Shown: positions 1-8,133, counted from the first letter of the stretch. The stretch is DNA of 36,202 bases from an uncultured Clostridia bacterium (GCA_947363605.1 CANAQK010000015.1:1-36202), one strand, 5' to 3'. A program made the numbers and translations. The notes: generated by a model from the sequence alone, not told the origin.

Positions 1-10
1 TGCCGCAGTA

Positions 11-38
11 TTGAAAAGAAGCCAATGCTTCTTTTCAA
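11..38. repeat. Perfect 12-bp inverted repeat hairpin
   Basis: Arms 11-22 and 27-38 are perfect reverse complements around a four-base loop (CAAT). No T-run follows on either strand, so it is not a classic terminator. It lies beyond the secF terminator and may belong to the unseen gene to the left. Function unknown. Confidence 0.5.
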
Positions 39-79
39 GTGCGTTGACTATAAAAAAGGCCCCATAAACATGAAAAGGC

Positions 80-125
80 AAAAATAAGCGATACCCGGCT
101 CTGGAGCCAAGTATCGCTTATTTTT
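80..125 (-). terminator. Bidirectional terminator downstream of secF
   Basis: A 15-bp perfect stem (80-94 with 111-125) encloses a second small stem (GGCTC 97-101 with GAGCC 104-108). The outer arms are A-rich on one side and T-rich on the other, so it can end transcription on either strand. It lies about 75 bp past the secF stop and is the likely end of the secD-secF transcript. Confidence 0.85.
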
Positions 126-201
126 GTTTGTATCAAGCCCAACTGACAGGTAACTACAGTTTAGCAAGTTTCATCAGTAAAACCCAAATACACGCCGGGC
201 C

Positions 202-1137
202 TTATTTCGATTTATTTTTCTTTTCTTTATGATCCTGCCAAGTTACCCATAAGGGACCTGCCAGACAGATCGTCGTATACGTACCCGAAATCAAACCGAT
301 GGTCATCGGGAACGCAAAGCTCATAATCGAATCCACATGCATAACCAATGCAACCACCGTAATCGTAACCATTGCAATCAATGTAGAAATTGTTGTGCTG
401 ATGGTACGGCTCAGTGTTTCATTGATACTATTGTTGACCAATTCTGCACGGGAAAGGGACTTCCCATATAAGCGATTATTTTCACGAATACGGTCATAAA
501 TAACAATCGTATCATTGATCGAATAACCCAAAATCGTAAGCAAAACCGCAATGAAGTTGTAATCCAAGGGAATACGGAAAATAACAAATACACCAAAAAC
601 CGTAATCAGGTCATTTAATAAGGCAGCAACCGCCATCACGCCAGCCGACCAGCCACTGATTTTCTTGAAACGGAAAGCGATGTAGATAACCAAGACCAGT
701 GCGGCGAAGCCGACTGCAACCATACTTTTGGCGAAGAACTCTTTACCGATAATCGGGTTGACACTCGAGTTGGAAAGCAGCGCGACTTTTTGATTCGCAT
801 AAGCGCTTTCCAGCATCGTAGTCAACTCAGACTGCTTTTCAGCCGAAAGGCCCTCATCTTCGGTCAGGACGATTTCGAAGCTGTTCATCCCCTGTAGGCC
901 GTCCTTCATGTTGACCGAAACCCGCTTATCAATCACCCTTTCGGTCAATTCCTTAATCGAAGCGGAATCCAGCGTGCCTTCATAAGAATAGGTGACCAAG
1001 GTGCCGCCTTTAAATTGGATGTCCAATTTAACACCCATAATAAAGGAACAAGCTAAAATCACTGCAATTAAAACAGAAGAAAAAATGAAAAAATATTTTT
1101 TCTTACCGATAAAATCAAATTGTCTTTTATTAGCCAT
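202..1137 (-). CDS. secF: Protein translocase subunit SecF
   Basis: SecF is a membrane subunit of the SecDF complex, which uses the proton gradient to help pull exported proteins through SecYEG. The product is about 311 residues, with an N-terminal membrane helix (about 15-35), a small extracytoplasmic domain after it, and a C-terminal bundle of five helices. The conserved motif YSINDTIVIYDRIREN sits at about 205-220. I chose the ATG at 1137 over the in-frame ATG at 1155 because GGAGGTG stands 9 bases before it. Its start overlaps the secD stop by 8 bp, so the two are probably translationally coupled. It is the last gene of the secD-secF unit and is followed by a strong terminator. Confidence 0.96.
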   Translation of the reverse strand: MANKRQFDFIGKKKYFFIFSSVLIAVILACSFIMGVKLDIQFKGGTLVTYSYEGTLDSASIKELTERVIDKRVSVNMKDGLQGMNSFEIVLTEDEGLSAEKQSELTTMLESAYANQKVALLSNSSVNPIIGKEFFAKSMVAVGFAALVLVIYIAFRFKKISGWSAGVMAVAALLNDLITVFGVFVIFRIPLDYNFIAVLLTILGYSINDTIVIYDRIRENNRLYGKSLSRAELVNNSINETLSRTISTTISTLIAMVTITVVALVMHVDSIMSFAFPMTIGLISGTYTTICLAGPLWVTWQDHKEKKNKSK

Positions 1138-2542
1138 TTTTCTTGACACCTCCATAAAGCCATGGATTCCGGAAGCACTGGAATCTGGACAGAGATTTTG
1201 TCATCAGACGGGTTGAAAAGACACTGAAGATAAAATTCAGTACAACGCCGACCAATAATGTATAGCCAAAGGAATAGATGGAACCTTGAGTAGAAGGGCC
1301 GAACATAAAGAACAGGAAGGATAACAAATCAGCAAAAAGCGTGTTCGGCGCGCCAAAAGCACCCATCAAAATAATAGCTACAATAATAACGGTAACATTG
1401 CCGTCGAAAATTGCAGAAAAGCCCCGTTTAAAACCGGATTCAATAGAACCGTCTACTGATTTGCCCGCACGGATCTCTTCTTTAATCCGCTCTGCGGTGA
1501 TAACGTTTGCATCCACGCCCATACCAATCGACAGAATAATACCTGCAATACCCGGGATCGTTAAGGTAAAACTATTGATTCCAGGAATAAATCCGGAAAT
1601 TGCCGCAATCATGCCGCCCACATGGCCGGCAAGCGCAATGCAGGCAACCAAACCCGGCAAACGGTAGATCACGATCATATACAGGCAAACCAGCACAAAC
1701 GCAATAACCCCTGAAATAAGCATCGCTTCCAATGCCCCCATCCCTAAGGTGGGAGTAATCGTACTATAGGTTTCTGTTTCCAATTTAAACGGCAAAGCGC
1801 CGGCATTGATCTTGTTCGCCAGTGCAGTCGCACTGTCATAGTTAAAATTACCTGAAATAATCGCGTTCCCATCCGTGATCGCCGCATTGACAGAAGCGTA
1901 GGAAATCATATCGTTATCCATCCAGATCGAGATATAACCGTCTTCCTGGTATAAACGGGTAGTTGCATCTCCAAACGCCTTTGCACCCTGCTCGTCCAGC
2001 TTCAGCAGAACATAGTATTGGTTAGCGCCGTTCTGGCTGACCGGCCCATATTGCGCGGCTGCTTCTACAACATTTTTACCTTCTACTAAAACTTCAGCAG
2101 TTTCATCAATGAAATTCCCATCTTCATCCACTGAATTCCCTTCACGGAAAGTTAGGATTGCCGTATCTCCCAGTTCTTTAATTGCTGCCTCCGGATCAAA
2201 TTCAGCTTCTCCCTCTTTCCAAGGAAAGCGCACGATAACCCGGCCTTTATTCGTATCGGTATAAACTTCATAATCCGTGATGTTTAACGACACCAAACGC
2301 TGCTTCATAACCTCTGCTGCTGCGTTCATCTGCGTTTCTGTTGGCTCGATATCGGCTGGAGGAGTAAACGTGACATCAACGCCGCCCCGGATATCAATAC
2401 CCCAACGAATACTGTTTGCACCCTTGATAAAGTCGGTTGTTTTATCACCATACGTGGTGCTGATACCGGTGAAAGACAAAGCAGTAAACGCCAAAATGAC
2501 GATCGCTGCAATGAAAAACATCGGTTTTCCAATACGTTTCAT
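1130..2542 (-). CDS. secD: Protein translocase subunit SecD
   Basis: SecD partners SecF in the proton-driven export accessory complex. The 470-residue product has an N-terminal helix (about 8-28), the D1 motif RWGIDIRGGVDVTF at 46-59, a periplasmic-type region of about 210 residues, and five C-terminal helices from about 272. The D4-type motif GMGVDANVITAERI at 340-353 contains the conserved Asp thought to carry protons. The extracytoplasmic region is shorter than in E. coli SecD (615 residues), as is usual in Firmicutes. The start is preceded by AGAAGGAG at 8 bases spacing and by a near-consensus promoter. secD and secF are separate genes here, not fused as in Bacillus. Confidence 0.97.
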   Translation of the reverse strand: MKRIGKPMFFIAAIVILAFTALSFTGISTTYGDKTTDFIKGANSIRWGIDIRGGVDVTFTPPADIEPTETQMNAAAEVMKQRLVSLNITDYEVYTDTNKGRVIVRFPWKEGEAEFDPEAAIKELGDTAILTFREGNSVDEDGNFIDETAEVLVEGKNVVEAAAQYGPVSQNGANQYYVLLKLDEQGAKAFGDATTRLYQEDGYISIWMDNDMISYASVNAAITDGNAIISGNFNYDSATALANKINAGALPFKLETETYSTITPTLGMGALEAMLISGVIAFVLVCLYMIVIYRLPGLVACIALAGHVGGMIAAISGFIPGINSFTLTIPGIAGIILSIGMGVDANVITAERIKEEIRAGKSVDGSIESGFKRGFSAIFDGNVTVIIVAIILMGAFGAPNTLFADLLSFLFFMFGPSTQGSIYSFGYTLLVGVVLNFIFSVFSTRLMTKSLSRFQCFRNPWLYGGVKKNG

Positions 2543-2616
2543 GGATCGAACTCCTTCTGTTTATTTTGTGGAAATTGGGAAAATTAAACATCTCTCCAAC
2601 TACACTCATACGACTT

Positions 2617-2645
2617 ATTATAGGCTACTATCCGACAAAAGTCAA
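2617..2645 (-). promoter_or_regulatory. Sigma-A promoter for secD-secF
   Basis: TTGACT (2645-2640), a 17-base spacer and TATAAT (2622-2617) match the consensus apart from one base. They lie about 75 bp upstream of the secD start on the same strand. Confidence 0.85.
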
Positions 2646-2754
2646 TCTTTTCTAAAGTTATTTGAACAGCGCTTTCGCAGCAGCCTTTATACTTTCTGTG
2701 ATGTATTTTTATTGATATGATTTCCGGATCATAATCAAGGTGATAAGCCATCAA

Positions 2755-3006
2755 TCATAATTGCTTAAAATAGGATTTTAATTCTGCTTTGCAAGTATCT
2801 TCAAGCTGTTTCATTTCAACTCCACGAACAGCGGCTTCTAAATGGTAAAAAATAACAGAAAAAGTGCCTGGATACTTCTCTTTGAGTCGAAAAACCGCTT
2901 ATTTACTTCCTATTTCCATTAATTCTTCGGCAGAGTGAATCGAATCCCAACTGAATGAAGCTTTTTCCATTGTCTTTCCTAATCCTAAAGAAGCAACCGA
3001 CTCCAT
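2755..3006 (-). pseudogene. Small gene interrupted by an in-frame TAA
   Basis: An ATG at 3006 is preceded by GGGGAAG at good spacing and opens a frame of 84 codons ending in TGA at 2757-2755. Codon 36 is TAA (2901-2899). The frame continues cleanly on both sides. The first part begins MESVASLGLGKTMEKASF and the second contains FRLKEKYPGTFSVIFYHLE, which looks like ordinary soluble protein with coding-like composition. I do not recognise the family. The simplest reading is a single nonsense mutation in a short gene or in the remnant of a longer one. A 35-residue peptide made from the first half cannot be excluded. Confidence 0.5.
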
Positions 3007-3142
3007 ATTTTTTCTTCCCCATGATGATTATAAAAATACAAGTTTTTCCCAAGTCTCCTCTTAACAATATGACTGGTATTATTGTACTGCAAAGGCGAAA
3101 AAGAAGATAAACGGCAGTAACCTTCCTATTGTTTTACAAATT

Positions 3143-4036
3143 TTACACAAGCCTCAGGTCAGCCTCTAAAACCTCTTTCATAGTCGGAATGGAATTCGAA
3201 GCCCCTTTCCTGCCTATTGCTAAAGAAGAAGCTTTGGAGGCCAACCCCAGGCATTCCTGCATGGGCATCCCCTGCATCAGGCCGGTTAATAAGAATCCCG
3301 TGAAAGTATCCCCCGCCGCCGTTGTATCGATCACAGGAACGTCATAAATCCCATGGGAACAAATCTTTTTCCCATCAAAAGCGATCACGCCTGATTTCCC
3401 CAAGGTCAAAACGATTTTCGCCGAAGGATAGCGCTCCCGCAGCACAGCCATCATTCGTTCCGGTTCTTTTTCTCCGGAAAGCTCCTCTCCCTCAATCTCA
3501 TTTAAAAGGAAGCAGGAGATTTTTTGCAAGTCCAGCGCTGCAATACTGCTGTCAAAGGGAGACGGGTTTAATACCAAATTCATCCCCATTGCGTAAGACT
3601 CTTCTACAATCCAGGGGTTAGCGTTAATCTCATTCTGCAAAAGAAGATAATCCCCTTTTTCAAAATGGGAAAGGGTTTTCCGCACAACCTCTAAAGAAAT
3701 TGCACGGTTAGCTCCGCCATATAGGATAATGCAATTTTGCCCATTTTGTTCCACCTGGATAATCGCATGCCCCGTTCTCGTATCAGACACCTGCACAAAA
3801 TCCGTATGAACGCCCTTTTCCTGCAAAAGTTCTTTTAAAAAAAGCCCATCTTTTCCAATCGCTCCAGCGTGATAAACCTCTGCGCCCGCATTGGCCAGCG
3901 CAATGGACTGGTTCAAGCCTTTTCCACCGGCATAATACGCAAAGTCCAGGGAAGAAGCCGTTTCACCTGGCCGGACAAAATGCTCCATCGTATAAACATC
4001 GTCAATGTTCAATGAACCAAAATTTAAGATTTTCAT
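3143..4036 (-). CDS. Ribokinase-like PfkB family sugar kinase
   Basis: The 297-residue protein is a cytoplasmic PfkB-family kinase that would phosphorylate a sugar or nucleoside with ATP. The N-terminal signature GGKGLNQS (37-44) is typical of ribokinases. The C-terminal signature DTTAAGDTF (237-245) holds the presumed catalytic base Asp243. D-ribose is the most likely substrate, but no ribose transporter, RbsD or regulator is nearby, so substrate identity is inference. The start has GGGAGG upstream at good spacing. A terminator-like hairpin ends only about 20 bp before the start codon, which leaves no room for a promoter between them. Expression must come by read-through or from a promoter inside the small upstream gene. 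Confidence 0.85.
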   Translation of the reverse strand: MKILNFGSLNIDDVYTMEHFVRPGETASSLDFAYYAGGKGLNQSIALANAGAEVYHAGAIGKDGLFLKELLQEKGVHTDFVQVSDTRTGHAIIQVEQNGQNCIILYGGANRAISLEVVRKTLSHFEKGDYLLLQNEINANPWIVEESYAMGMNLVLNPSPFDSSIAALDLQKISCFLLNEIEGEELSGEKEPERMMAVLRERYPSAKIVLTLGKSGVIAFDGKKICSHGIYDVPVIDTTAAGDTFTGFLLTGLMQGMPMQECLGLASKASSLAIGRKGASNSIPTMKEVLEADLRLV

Positions 4037-4056
4037 CTTTTCCCTCCCAAAAGCGC

Positions 4057-4088
4057 AAAAACCACCGCCCTGAAAAGCAGTGGTTTTT
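4057..4088 (-). terminator. Hairpin between small ORF and sugar kinase
   Basis: Nine-base-pair perfect arms (57-65 and 80-88 of the 4000 block) have A-rich and T-rich ends. On the - strand the hairpin is followed by GCGC and then TTTT. It lies just after the stop of the 45-residue peptide gene and just before the kinase ribosome binding site. It could be a terminator or a leaky attenuator. Confidence 0.6.
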
Positions 4089-4096
4089 CATCCTAT

Positions 4097-4234
4097 TCAG
4101 CACTCTTCCGAATGTTCTGTGGTAATATAGTTTTTTCCATAGTTGTCATACAAAATATTGATTGTCACTTGTGCAAGCTTCATCAAAGCAAACAATCCGC
4201 CGATCAAACAAATCAGTTTTAAAAAGCCCTTCAT
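4097..4234 (-). CDS. 45-residue putative membrane peptide
   Basis: This short gene begins with ATG at 4234, with AAGGAG 8 bases upstream, and ends with TGA at 4099-4097. The product starts MKGFLKLICLIGGLFALMKL, so residues 4-20 or so form a hydrophobic helix with a Lys at each end. A polar, acidic tail follows (DNYGKNYITTEHSEEC) ending in Cys. It probably inserts in the membrane as a single-span peptide. It has its own promoter-like sequence (4266-4294) and a hairpin after its stop, so it looks like an independent gene between queT and the sugar kinase. I do not recognise a family and assign no function. Confidence 0.6.
   Translation of the reverse strand: MKGFLKLICLIGGLFALMKLAQVTINILYDNYGKNYITTEHSEEC
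4124..4153 (-). promoter_or_regulatory. Possible internal promoter for the sugar kinase
   Basis: TTGTAT (4153-4148), an 18-base spacer and TATATT (4129-4124) lie inside the 45-residue gene. They would give a kinase transcript whose leader contains the hairpin at 4057-4088. The match is moderate. Confidence 0.3.
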
Positions 4235-4265
4235 GTACAACACTCCTTCATTCTCTTATAAATAC

Positions 4266-4294
4266 ATATTAACAAAAAACACCAGATAATGCAA
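4266..4294 (-). promoter_or_regulatory. Promoter for the 45-residue peptide gene
   Basis: TTGCAT (4294-4289), a 17-base spacer and TAATAT (4271-4266) sit between the queT stop and the small gene, giving a leader of about 25 bases. Confidence 0.5.
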
Positions 4295-4310
4295 GGAATA
4301 ATTTGGAGGA

Positions 4311-4826
4311 TTAAAAAAGTCTTTTTGCCAAGTCTTTCCGCTCCAGCGCCAGCATCAGCGGGATTCCTAAGATATAACAAACTACCGCTTGACCAAGTCC
4401 TACCGTAAACATATTTACCAGAAAAATATTCCAATCAAAAGGCCCCATCATCCAAGTGATTTCTGCCCCAACAATAAGCGCATTGAATAATACAGGCGGC
4501 AGAGGAACGAAAACATACCGAATCCATTTCCGGGAAGACTTACCGATAAAATAGCTACATACCGCAGCTAAAAAGGTAGCGAATGTTCCAAAAATCGCGT
4601 CTATCCAACCGACTGGATTCACCCCAATAAAAAAGCCGACCAGATTTGCCAAAGCGCACCCCAAGGAAAGCCCGGGAATTGCAGCACTTGTAAAGGCTGG
4701 AAGTACCGTAAGCATCTCACTAACCCGATACTGGATCGCGCCAAACGACATAAAAAAGGTCGCAAAGGTAATTGCTGCATACAATCCTGCAATCATTGCA
4801 GTCCGTGTCATTTTTCGTGTGTTCAT
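4311..4826 (-). CDS. queT: QueT family queuosine precursor transporter
   Basis: The 171-residue protein is a very hydrophobic integral membrane protein with about five or six helices. It resembles QueT (COG4708), the substrate-binding S component of an ECF-type vitamin transporter that imports queuosine precursors such as preQ1. The N-terminus (MTRTAMIAGLYAAITFATFF) and the segment around GAIQYRVSEMLTVLPAF match the family pattern. The leader carries a preQ1-I riboswitch whose 3' part includes the ribosome binding site, which independently supports the substrate. No queuosine biosynthesis genes lie nearby, so the cell may rely on salvage. The EcfA/A'/T partners must be encoded elsewhere. Confidence 0.92.
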   Translation of the reverse strand: MNTRKMTRTAMIAGLYAAITFATFFMSFGAIQYRVSEMLTVLPAFTSAAIPGLSLGCALANLVGFFIGVNPVGWIDAIFGTFATFLAAVCSYFIGKSSRKWIRYVFVPLPPVLFNALIVGAEITWMMGPFDWNIFLVNMFTVGLGQAVVCYILGIPLMLALERKDLAKRLF

Positions 4827-4836
4827 TTTTAAAGTT

Positions 4837-4877
4837 CCTCTCGTAGTTTTATTTTAAGTCAGGAGCTTGCGACTGAC
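4837..4877 (-). ncRNA. preQ1-I riboswitch upstream of queT
   Basis: Reading the - strand, stem P1 is GTCAG (4877-4873) with CTGAC. A ten-base loop beginning TCGCA and ending in C closes it, and an A-rich tail (TTAAAATAAAAC) runs into GAGAGG. Loop length, the loop start and the terminal C match the known Thermoanaerobacter tengcongensis preQ1-I aptamer, in which that C pairs with the ligand. The loop bases GCTC can pair with the tail GAG, part of the queT ribosome binding site, so preQ1 would be expected to block translation. A separate 5-bp hairpin (4881-4893, CGGCA/TGCCG) precedes it. Confidence 0.8.
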
Positions 4878-4900
4878 GTACGGCATACTGCCGCGTAGAT

Positions 4901-4929
4901 AGTATAACACTTTTGGGAAATTACGTCAA
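4901..4929 (-). promoter_or_regulatory. Sigma-A promoter for queT
   Basis: TTGACG (4929-4924), a 17-base spacer and TATACT (4906-4901) lie immediately before the preQ1 riboswitch. Confidence 0.8.
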
Positions 4930-4959
4930 GGAATCACCAGACTGAATTCTTCCAAAAGT

Positions 4960-4988
4960 AAAAGCCTGTGAAATTTTCACAGGCTTTT
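4960..4988 (-). terminator. Terminator downstream of secA
   Basis: Arms 4960-4973 and 4975-4988 are perfect complements (core AAAAGCCTGTGA/TCACAGGCTTTT), followed on the - strand by a T-rich run. It lies 11 bp past the secA stop and just upstream of the queT promoter. Confidence 0.85.
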
Positions 4989-4998
4989 ATCAAAATGC

Positions 4999-7758
4999 TC
5001 AGGACGTTGGAGCAGAGGTGTCCTTCATTTTGCAGCATTTTTTATATTTTTTTCCGCTTCCGCAGGGACAGAGGTCATTATCGCCGATATGCTCTTTACG
5101 GACCGGCTGTTTCCGAACGACCTTCTCCTGCTCGTCACCATGGAATGCCATCGTCGGATTTGCCACCTGTTCCCGCTTCATTTCTACATTTTGGCGCAGA
5201 CGGATAGATAGCAGGACACGGACTGTGTCTTCCCGGATCGAATCGATCATGGCATCGAACATATCAAAGCCCTCTTCACGATAGGCATAGATCGGATCCT
5301 TCTGGGCGTATGCACGCAGGCCGATTCCCTTTTTCAGCTCATCCATCGCGTCAATATGGTCGATCCACTTCGTGTCAACGTGCTTCAGCAAAACAATACG
5401 TTCCAGTTCACGCATCATCTCGCTTCCGAGTTCTTTTTCTTTTTCTTCATAAAGCGTTTTAGCTTTCTGAGTCAAATCAGAAATAATGTCTTTTTTCTCC
5501 AGTTTGGCACGTTCCTCGATGGTATAGTTCAGATCCTCTTCCGTGGTCAGCAACCCTAAATAATGGTCACGCAATCCTTCCAGATTCCAGTCATCATGCA
5601 CATCACCATCCGCTAAATAAAGGTTAACATCGTTTGCGATCATGCCTTCAATCATTTTCTGAATAACATCCTGCAAATTATCGTCATTCAATACCTTCAA
5701 ACGCTGCCCATAGATAATCGACCGCTGGGTGTTCATTACATCGTCATATTTCAGGACATTTTTCCGAATCGAGAAGTTCCGGCCTTCGACTTTGCGTTGC
5801 GCGGATTCAATCGTAGAAGTCAGCATCTTCATTTCAATTGGTTCATTTTCATCAAGATTGAACCGATCCATCATGGTCTGGATCCGTTCCCCGCCGAACA
5901 GGCGCATCAAGTCGTCCTCCAAGGAAAGAAAGAAGCGGCTTTCACCTGGGTCGCCTTGGCGGCCGGCACGGCCCCGCAGCTGATTGTCGATCCGGCGGGA
6001 TTCATGCCGTTCCGTGCCAATGATAAACAGCCCTCCAGCTTCACGCACCTCATCGGCTTCCGGCTTAATCTGCTCCCTGAATTTCTCCTCCAGCGCATGA
6101 TATTCTTCCCGCAGGCGAAGGATTTCCTCATCTTCCGTTTCACTATAACTGGTTGCCTGGCCAATCTGTTCGTCGTCATAACCCTTTTTACGCATTTGAG
6201 CAACAGCTAAAAATTCTTCATTGCCCCCAAGCATAATATCTGTACCACGGCCCGCCATATTCGTGGCAATGGTCACAGCGCCCTTCTTCCCCGCCTGTGC
6301 AACGATCTCTGCTTCCTTTTCGTGCTGCTTTGCGTTTAAGACTTCATGCTTAATCCCCCGCCGCTTCAGCATGGAACTCAGTAGCTCAGATTTATCAATG
6401 GAAACCGTACCAACCAGCACAGGCTGTCCCTTTTCATGGCACTTTACAACCTGGTCAACTACGGCATTATACTTCCCCTTTACCGTCTTATACACCACAT
6501 CGTCATGGTCAATCCGGATATTGGGCCGGTTCGTCGGAATCTCCACAATATCCAGCTTATAAATTTCGCTGAATTCTTCTTCCTCCGTCATTGCGGTACC
6601 CGTCATACCAGAAAGCTTATTATACAAACGGAAATAATTCTGAAAGGTGATTGTTGCCAGCGTCTTAGATTCACGCGCAACCTGAACCCCTTCTTTTGCC
6701 TCAATAGCCTGATGAAGGCCCTCACTGTACCGCCGGCCGATCATCAGTCGCCCGGTAAACTCGTCTACAATCAGGATCTCCCCATCCTTAACCACATAAT
6801 CTACATCGCGCTGCATAATCCCATGTGCGCGGATGGCCTGATTGATATGATGCTGGATGGACAGGTTTTCCGGATCCGTCAGGTTTTCAATATGGAAGTA
6901 CTCCTCCGCCTTTTTGACACCTGCCGGGGTCAATGAAACCGTTTTCGCCTTTTCATCCACGATATAGTCTGCATCGACATCCTCGTACAGTTCCTTGGAA
7001 TCTTCCTCCACAATGCGGAAAACCTTCAGATGCTTGGCAAAATTATCCGTCAAATGATACAGCTCTGTCGATTTATCCCCCGGGCCGGAAATGATCAAAG
7101 GTGTCCGTGCCTCGTCGATCAAAATCGAGTCCACCTCGTCCACAATGGCGTAATTGAATTCCCGCTGCACCATGTCCTTTTTATACGTAACCATGTTATC
7201 CCGCAGATAATCAAAGCCCATTTCATTATTCGTTCCGTAGGTAACATCAGCCGCATAAGCCGCGCGCTTTTCGTCCGAGCTCATGTCATGGATGATCAGG
7301 CCCACGGTCATACCCAGGTATTTAAAAATACGCCCCATCCATTCCGACTGATACTGGGCCAAATATTCGTTTACCGTAACAATATGCACGCCTTTTCCGG
7401 TAAGCGCATTCAAATAAGCAGCCAGAGGCGCGGTCAGCGTTTTACCCTCACCGGTTTTCATCTCAGCAATCCGGCCTTGATGCAGAACAGTAGCGCCAAT
7501 AATCTGAACCGGGAATGGCTTTTTCCCGATTGTTCTCCAAGACGCCTCGCGGAATACCGCAAATGCATCCGGCAAAATATCATCCAGCGTTTCGCCGCCA
7601 GCTAGTCTCTCTTTTAATACGCCGGTCTGAGCGCGCAGCTCTTTCCCGCGCATCGCCTCATACTTCGGCTCTAAATCCAGCACCTTTTGTTTGATCGGCT
7701 CAATTCGGGCAAGTTCCTTCTTGCTATAAGAGCCGAAGATTTTTTCCAATAATGACAT
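4999..7758 (-). CDS. secA: Preprotein translocase ATPase SecA
   Basis: SecA is the cytoplasmic motor that drives secretory proteins through SecYEG using ATP. The 919-residue product has the full architecture. The Walker A motif MKTGEGKT is at 100-107, the DEVD Walker B at 207-210, the preprotein cross-linking domain follows, the second nucleotide-binding fold includes [10 protein letters not shown], and helical wing/scaffold domains come next. The C-terminal SEC-C zinc motif [13 protein letters not shown] lies at 897-909. AGGTGAAGGA directly precedes the ATG. It is monocistronic, with its own promoter and terminator. Together with secD-secF it makes this a small secretion locus, though queT and the sugar kinase lie between. 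Confidence 0.99.
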   Translation of the reverse strand: MSLLEKIFGSYSKKELARIEPIKQKVLDLEPKYEAMRGKELRAQTGVLKERLAGGETLDDILPDAFAVFREASWRTIGKKPFPVQIIGATVLHQGRIAEMKTGEGKTLTAPLAAYLNALTGKGVHIVTVNEYLAQYQSEWMGRIFKYLGMTVGLIIHDMSSDEKRAAYAADVTYGTNNEMGFDYLRDNMVTYKKDMVQREFNYAIVDEVDSILIDEARTPLIISGPGDKSTELYHLTDNFAKHLKVFRIVEEDSKELYEDVDADYIVDEKAKTVSLTPAGVKKAEEYFHIENLTDPENLSIQHHINQAIRAHGIMQRDVDYVVKDGEILIVDEFTGRLMIGRRYSEGLHQAIEAKEGVQVARESKTLATITFQNYFRLYNKLSGMTGTAMTEEEEFSEIYKLDIVEIPTNRPNIRIDHDDVVYKTVKGKYNAVVDQVVKCHEKGQPVLVGTVSIDKSELLSSMLKRRGIKHEVLNAKQHEKEAEIVAQAGKKGAVTIATNMAGRGTDIMLGGNEEFLAVAQMRKKGYDDEQIGQATSYSETEDEEILRLREEYHALEEKFREQIKPEADEVREAGGLFIIGTERHESRRIDNQLRGRAGRQGDPGESRFFLSLEDDLMRLFGGERIQTMMDRFNLDENEPIEMKMLTSTIESAQRKVEGRNFSIRKNVLKYDDVMNTQRSIIYGQRLKVLNDDNLQDVIQKMIEGMIANDVNLYLADGDVHDDWNLEGLRDHYLGLLTTEEDLNYTIEERAKLEKKDIISDLTQKAKTLYEEKEKELGSEMMRELERIVLLKHVDTKWIDHIDAMDELKKGIGLRAYAQKDPIYAYREEGFDMFDAMIDSIREDTVRVLLSIRLRQNVEMKREQVANPTMAFHGDEQEKVVRKQPVRKEHIGDNDLCPCGSGKKYKKCCKMKDTSAPTS

Positions 7759-7815
7759 TCCTTCACCTCATGTATTGTAATTGTAACTGAAACATATCAT
7801 AATTTTCCATTTCTC

Positions 7816-7844
7816 ATTATATCCGCAAAACCAGAATCTTTCAA
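7816..7844 (-). promoter_or_regulatory. Sigma-A promoter for secA
   Basis: TTGAAA (7844-7839), a 17-base spacer and TATAAT (7821-7816) lie about 58 bp upstream of the secA start. Confidence 0.8.
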
Positions 7845-7930
7845 GCTTTTTTCTAAAAGAAAATAAATTCTTCTTTTCTATCTTGTGGAAAAACGTCTTC
7901 CTTATTCCCGAATCCATCCTTGAATATACG

Positions 7931-7966
7931 CAAAAAAGGAGCTGTCCGAAAAAATGTACGGACTGG
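7931..7966 (-). terminator. Minus-strand terminator-like hairpin upstream of secA
   Basis: On the - strand, GAGC...TCCG pairs with CGGA...GCTC around a T-rich loop and is followed by CCTTTTTTG. No recognised - strand gene ends here. It may shield the secA promoter from transcription coming from the right, or mark the end of an unrecognised transcript. Confidence 0.45.
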
Positions 7967-7969
7967 CTC

Positions 7970-7998
7970 TTGCTTTCAAGGAAAATATTGTTTATAAT
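7970..7998 (+). promoter_or_regulatory. Promoter for the NifU-like/GGGtGRT operon
   Basis: TTGCTT (7970-7975), a 17-base spacer and a perfect TATAAT (7993-7998) precede a long leader of about 130 bases before the first gene. Confidence 0.75.
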
Positions 7999-8004
7999 AA
8001 AGTA

Positions 8005-8120
8005 GACACAGATTCCAGGCCGCTTTCCGGCTTGTTCTGTCCCGAAGCTGACCCTTCGGCGGTACGCGTCAAGGCGTACAGGAACCAAAATTGTAATTTA
8101 GCCCGGATGGGTTAAAATGA
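8005..8120 (+). ncRNA. Structured leader, candidate cis-regulatory RNA
   Basis: The leader contains four consecutive stems. ACAGA/TCTGT (8008-8012 with 8036-8040) encloses GCCG/CGGC (8019-8022 with 8028-8031). Then come CCGAAG/CTTCGG (8042-8047 with 8054-8059), GTACGC/GCGTAC (8062-8067 with 8074-8079), and TTAGCCC/GGGTTAA (8098-8104 with 8109-8115). The last ends just before the AAAGGAG ribosome binding site. I do not match it to a known riboswitch class. It could be a ligand- or protein-sensing element controlling translation of the two downstream genes, or simply a stable 5' UTR. Confidence 0.45.
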
Positions 8121-8133
8121 AAGGAGCAGAAAT

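Larger units (their letters stand above)
2543..3142. other. 600-bp gap between secD and the sugar kinase
   Basis: This gap holds the secD promoter (2617-2645) and a decayed small gene (2755-3006). The remainder (2646-2754 and 3007-3142) is AT-rich, and I see no intact coding frame or clear terminator in it. The decayed gene suggests erosion. Confidence 0.6.
7759..8133. other. Divergent regulatory region between secA and the NifU-like gene
   Basis: This 375-bp stretch has no supportable gene. It contains the secA promoter (7816-7844), a - strand terminator-like hairpin (7931-7966), the + strand promoter (7970-7998) and a folded leader (8005-8120). A - strand open frame across it starts opposite the folded leader and has no ribosome binding site, so I discount it. 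Confidence 0.7.

Noticed and set aside
7768-8088. A 106-codon - strand open frame upstream of secA
   Set aside because: It covers the folded leader, both promoters and a terminator, shows no ribosome binding site and has no protein-like pattern.
8005-8133. T-box, THF, SAM or yybP-ykoY riboswitch in the NifU-like leader
   Set aside because: None of the consensus boxes I know for these classes is visible; I report only an unclassified structured leader.
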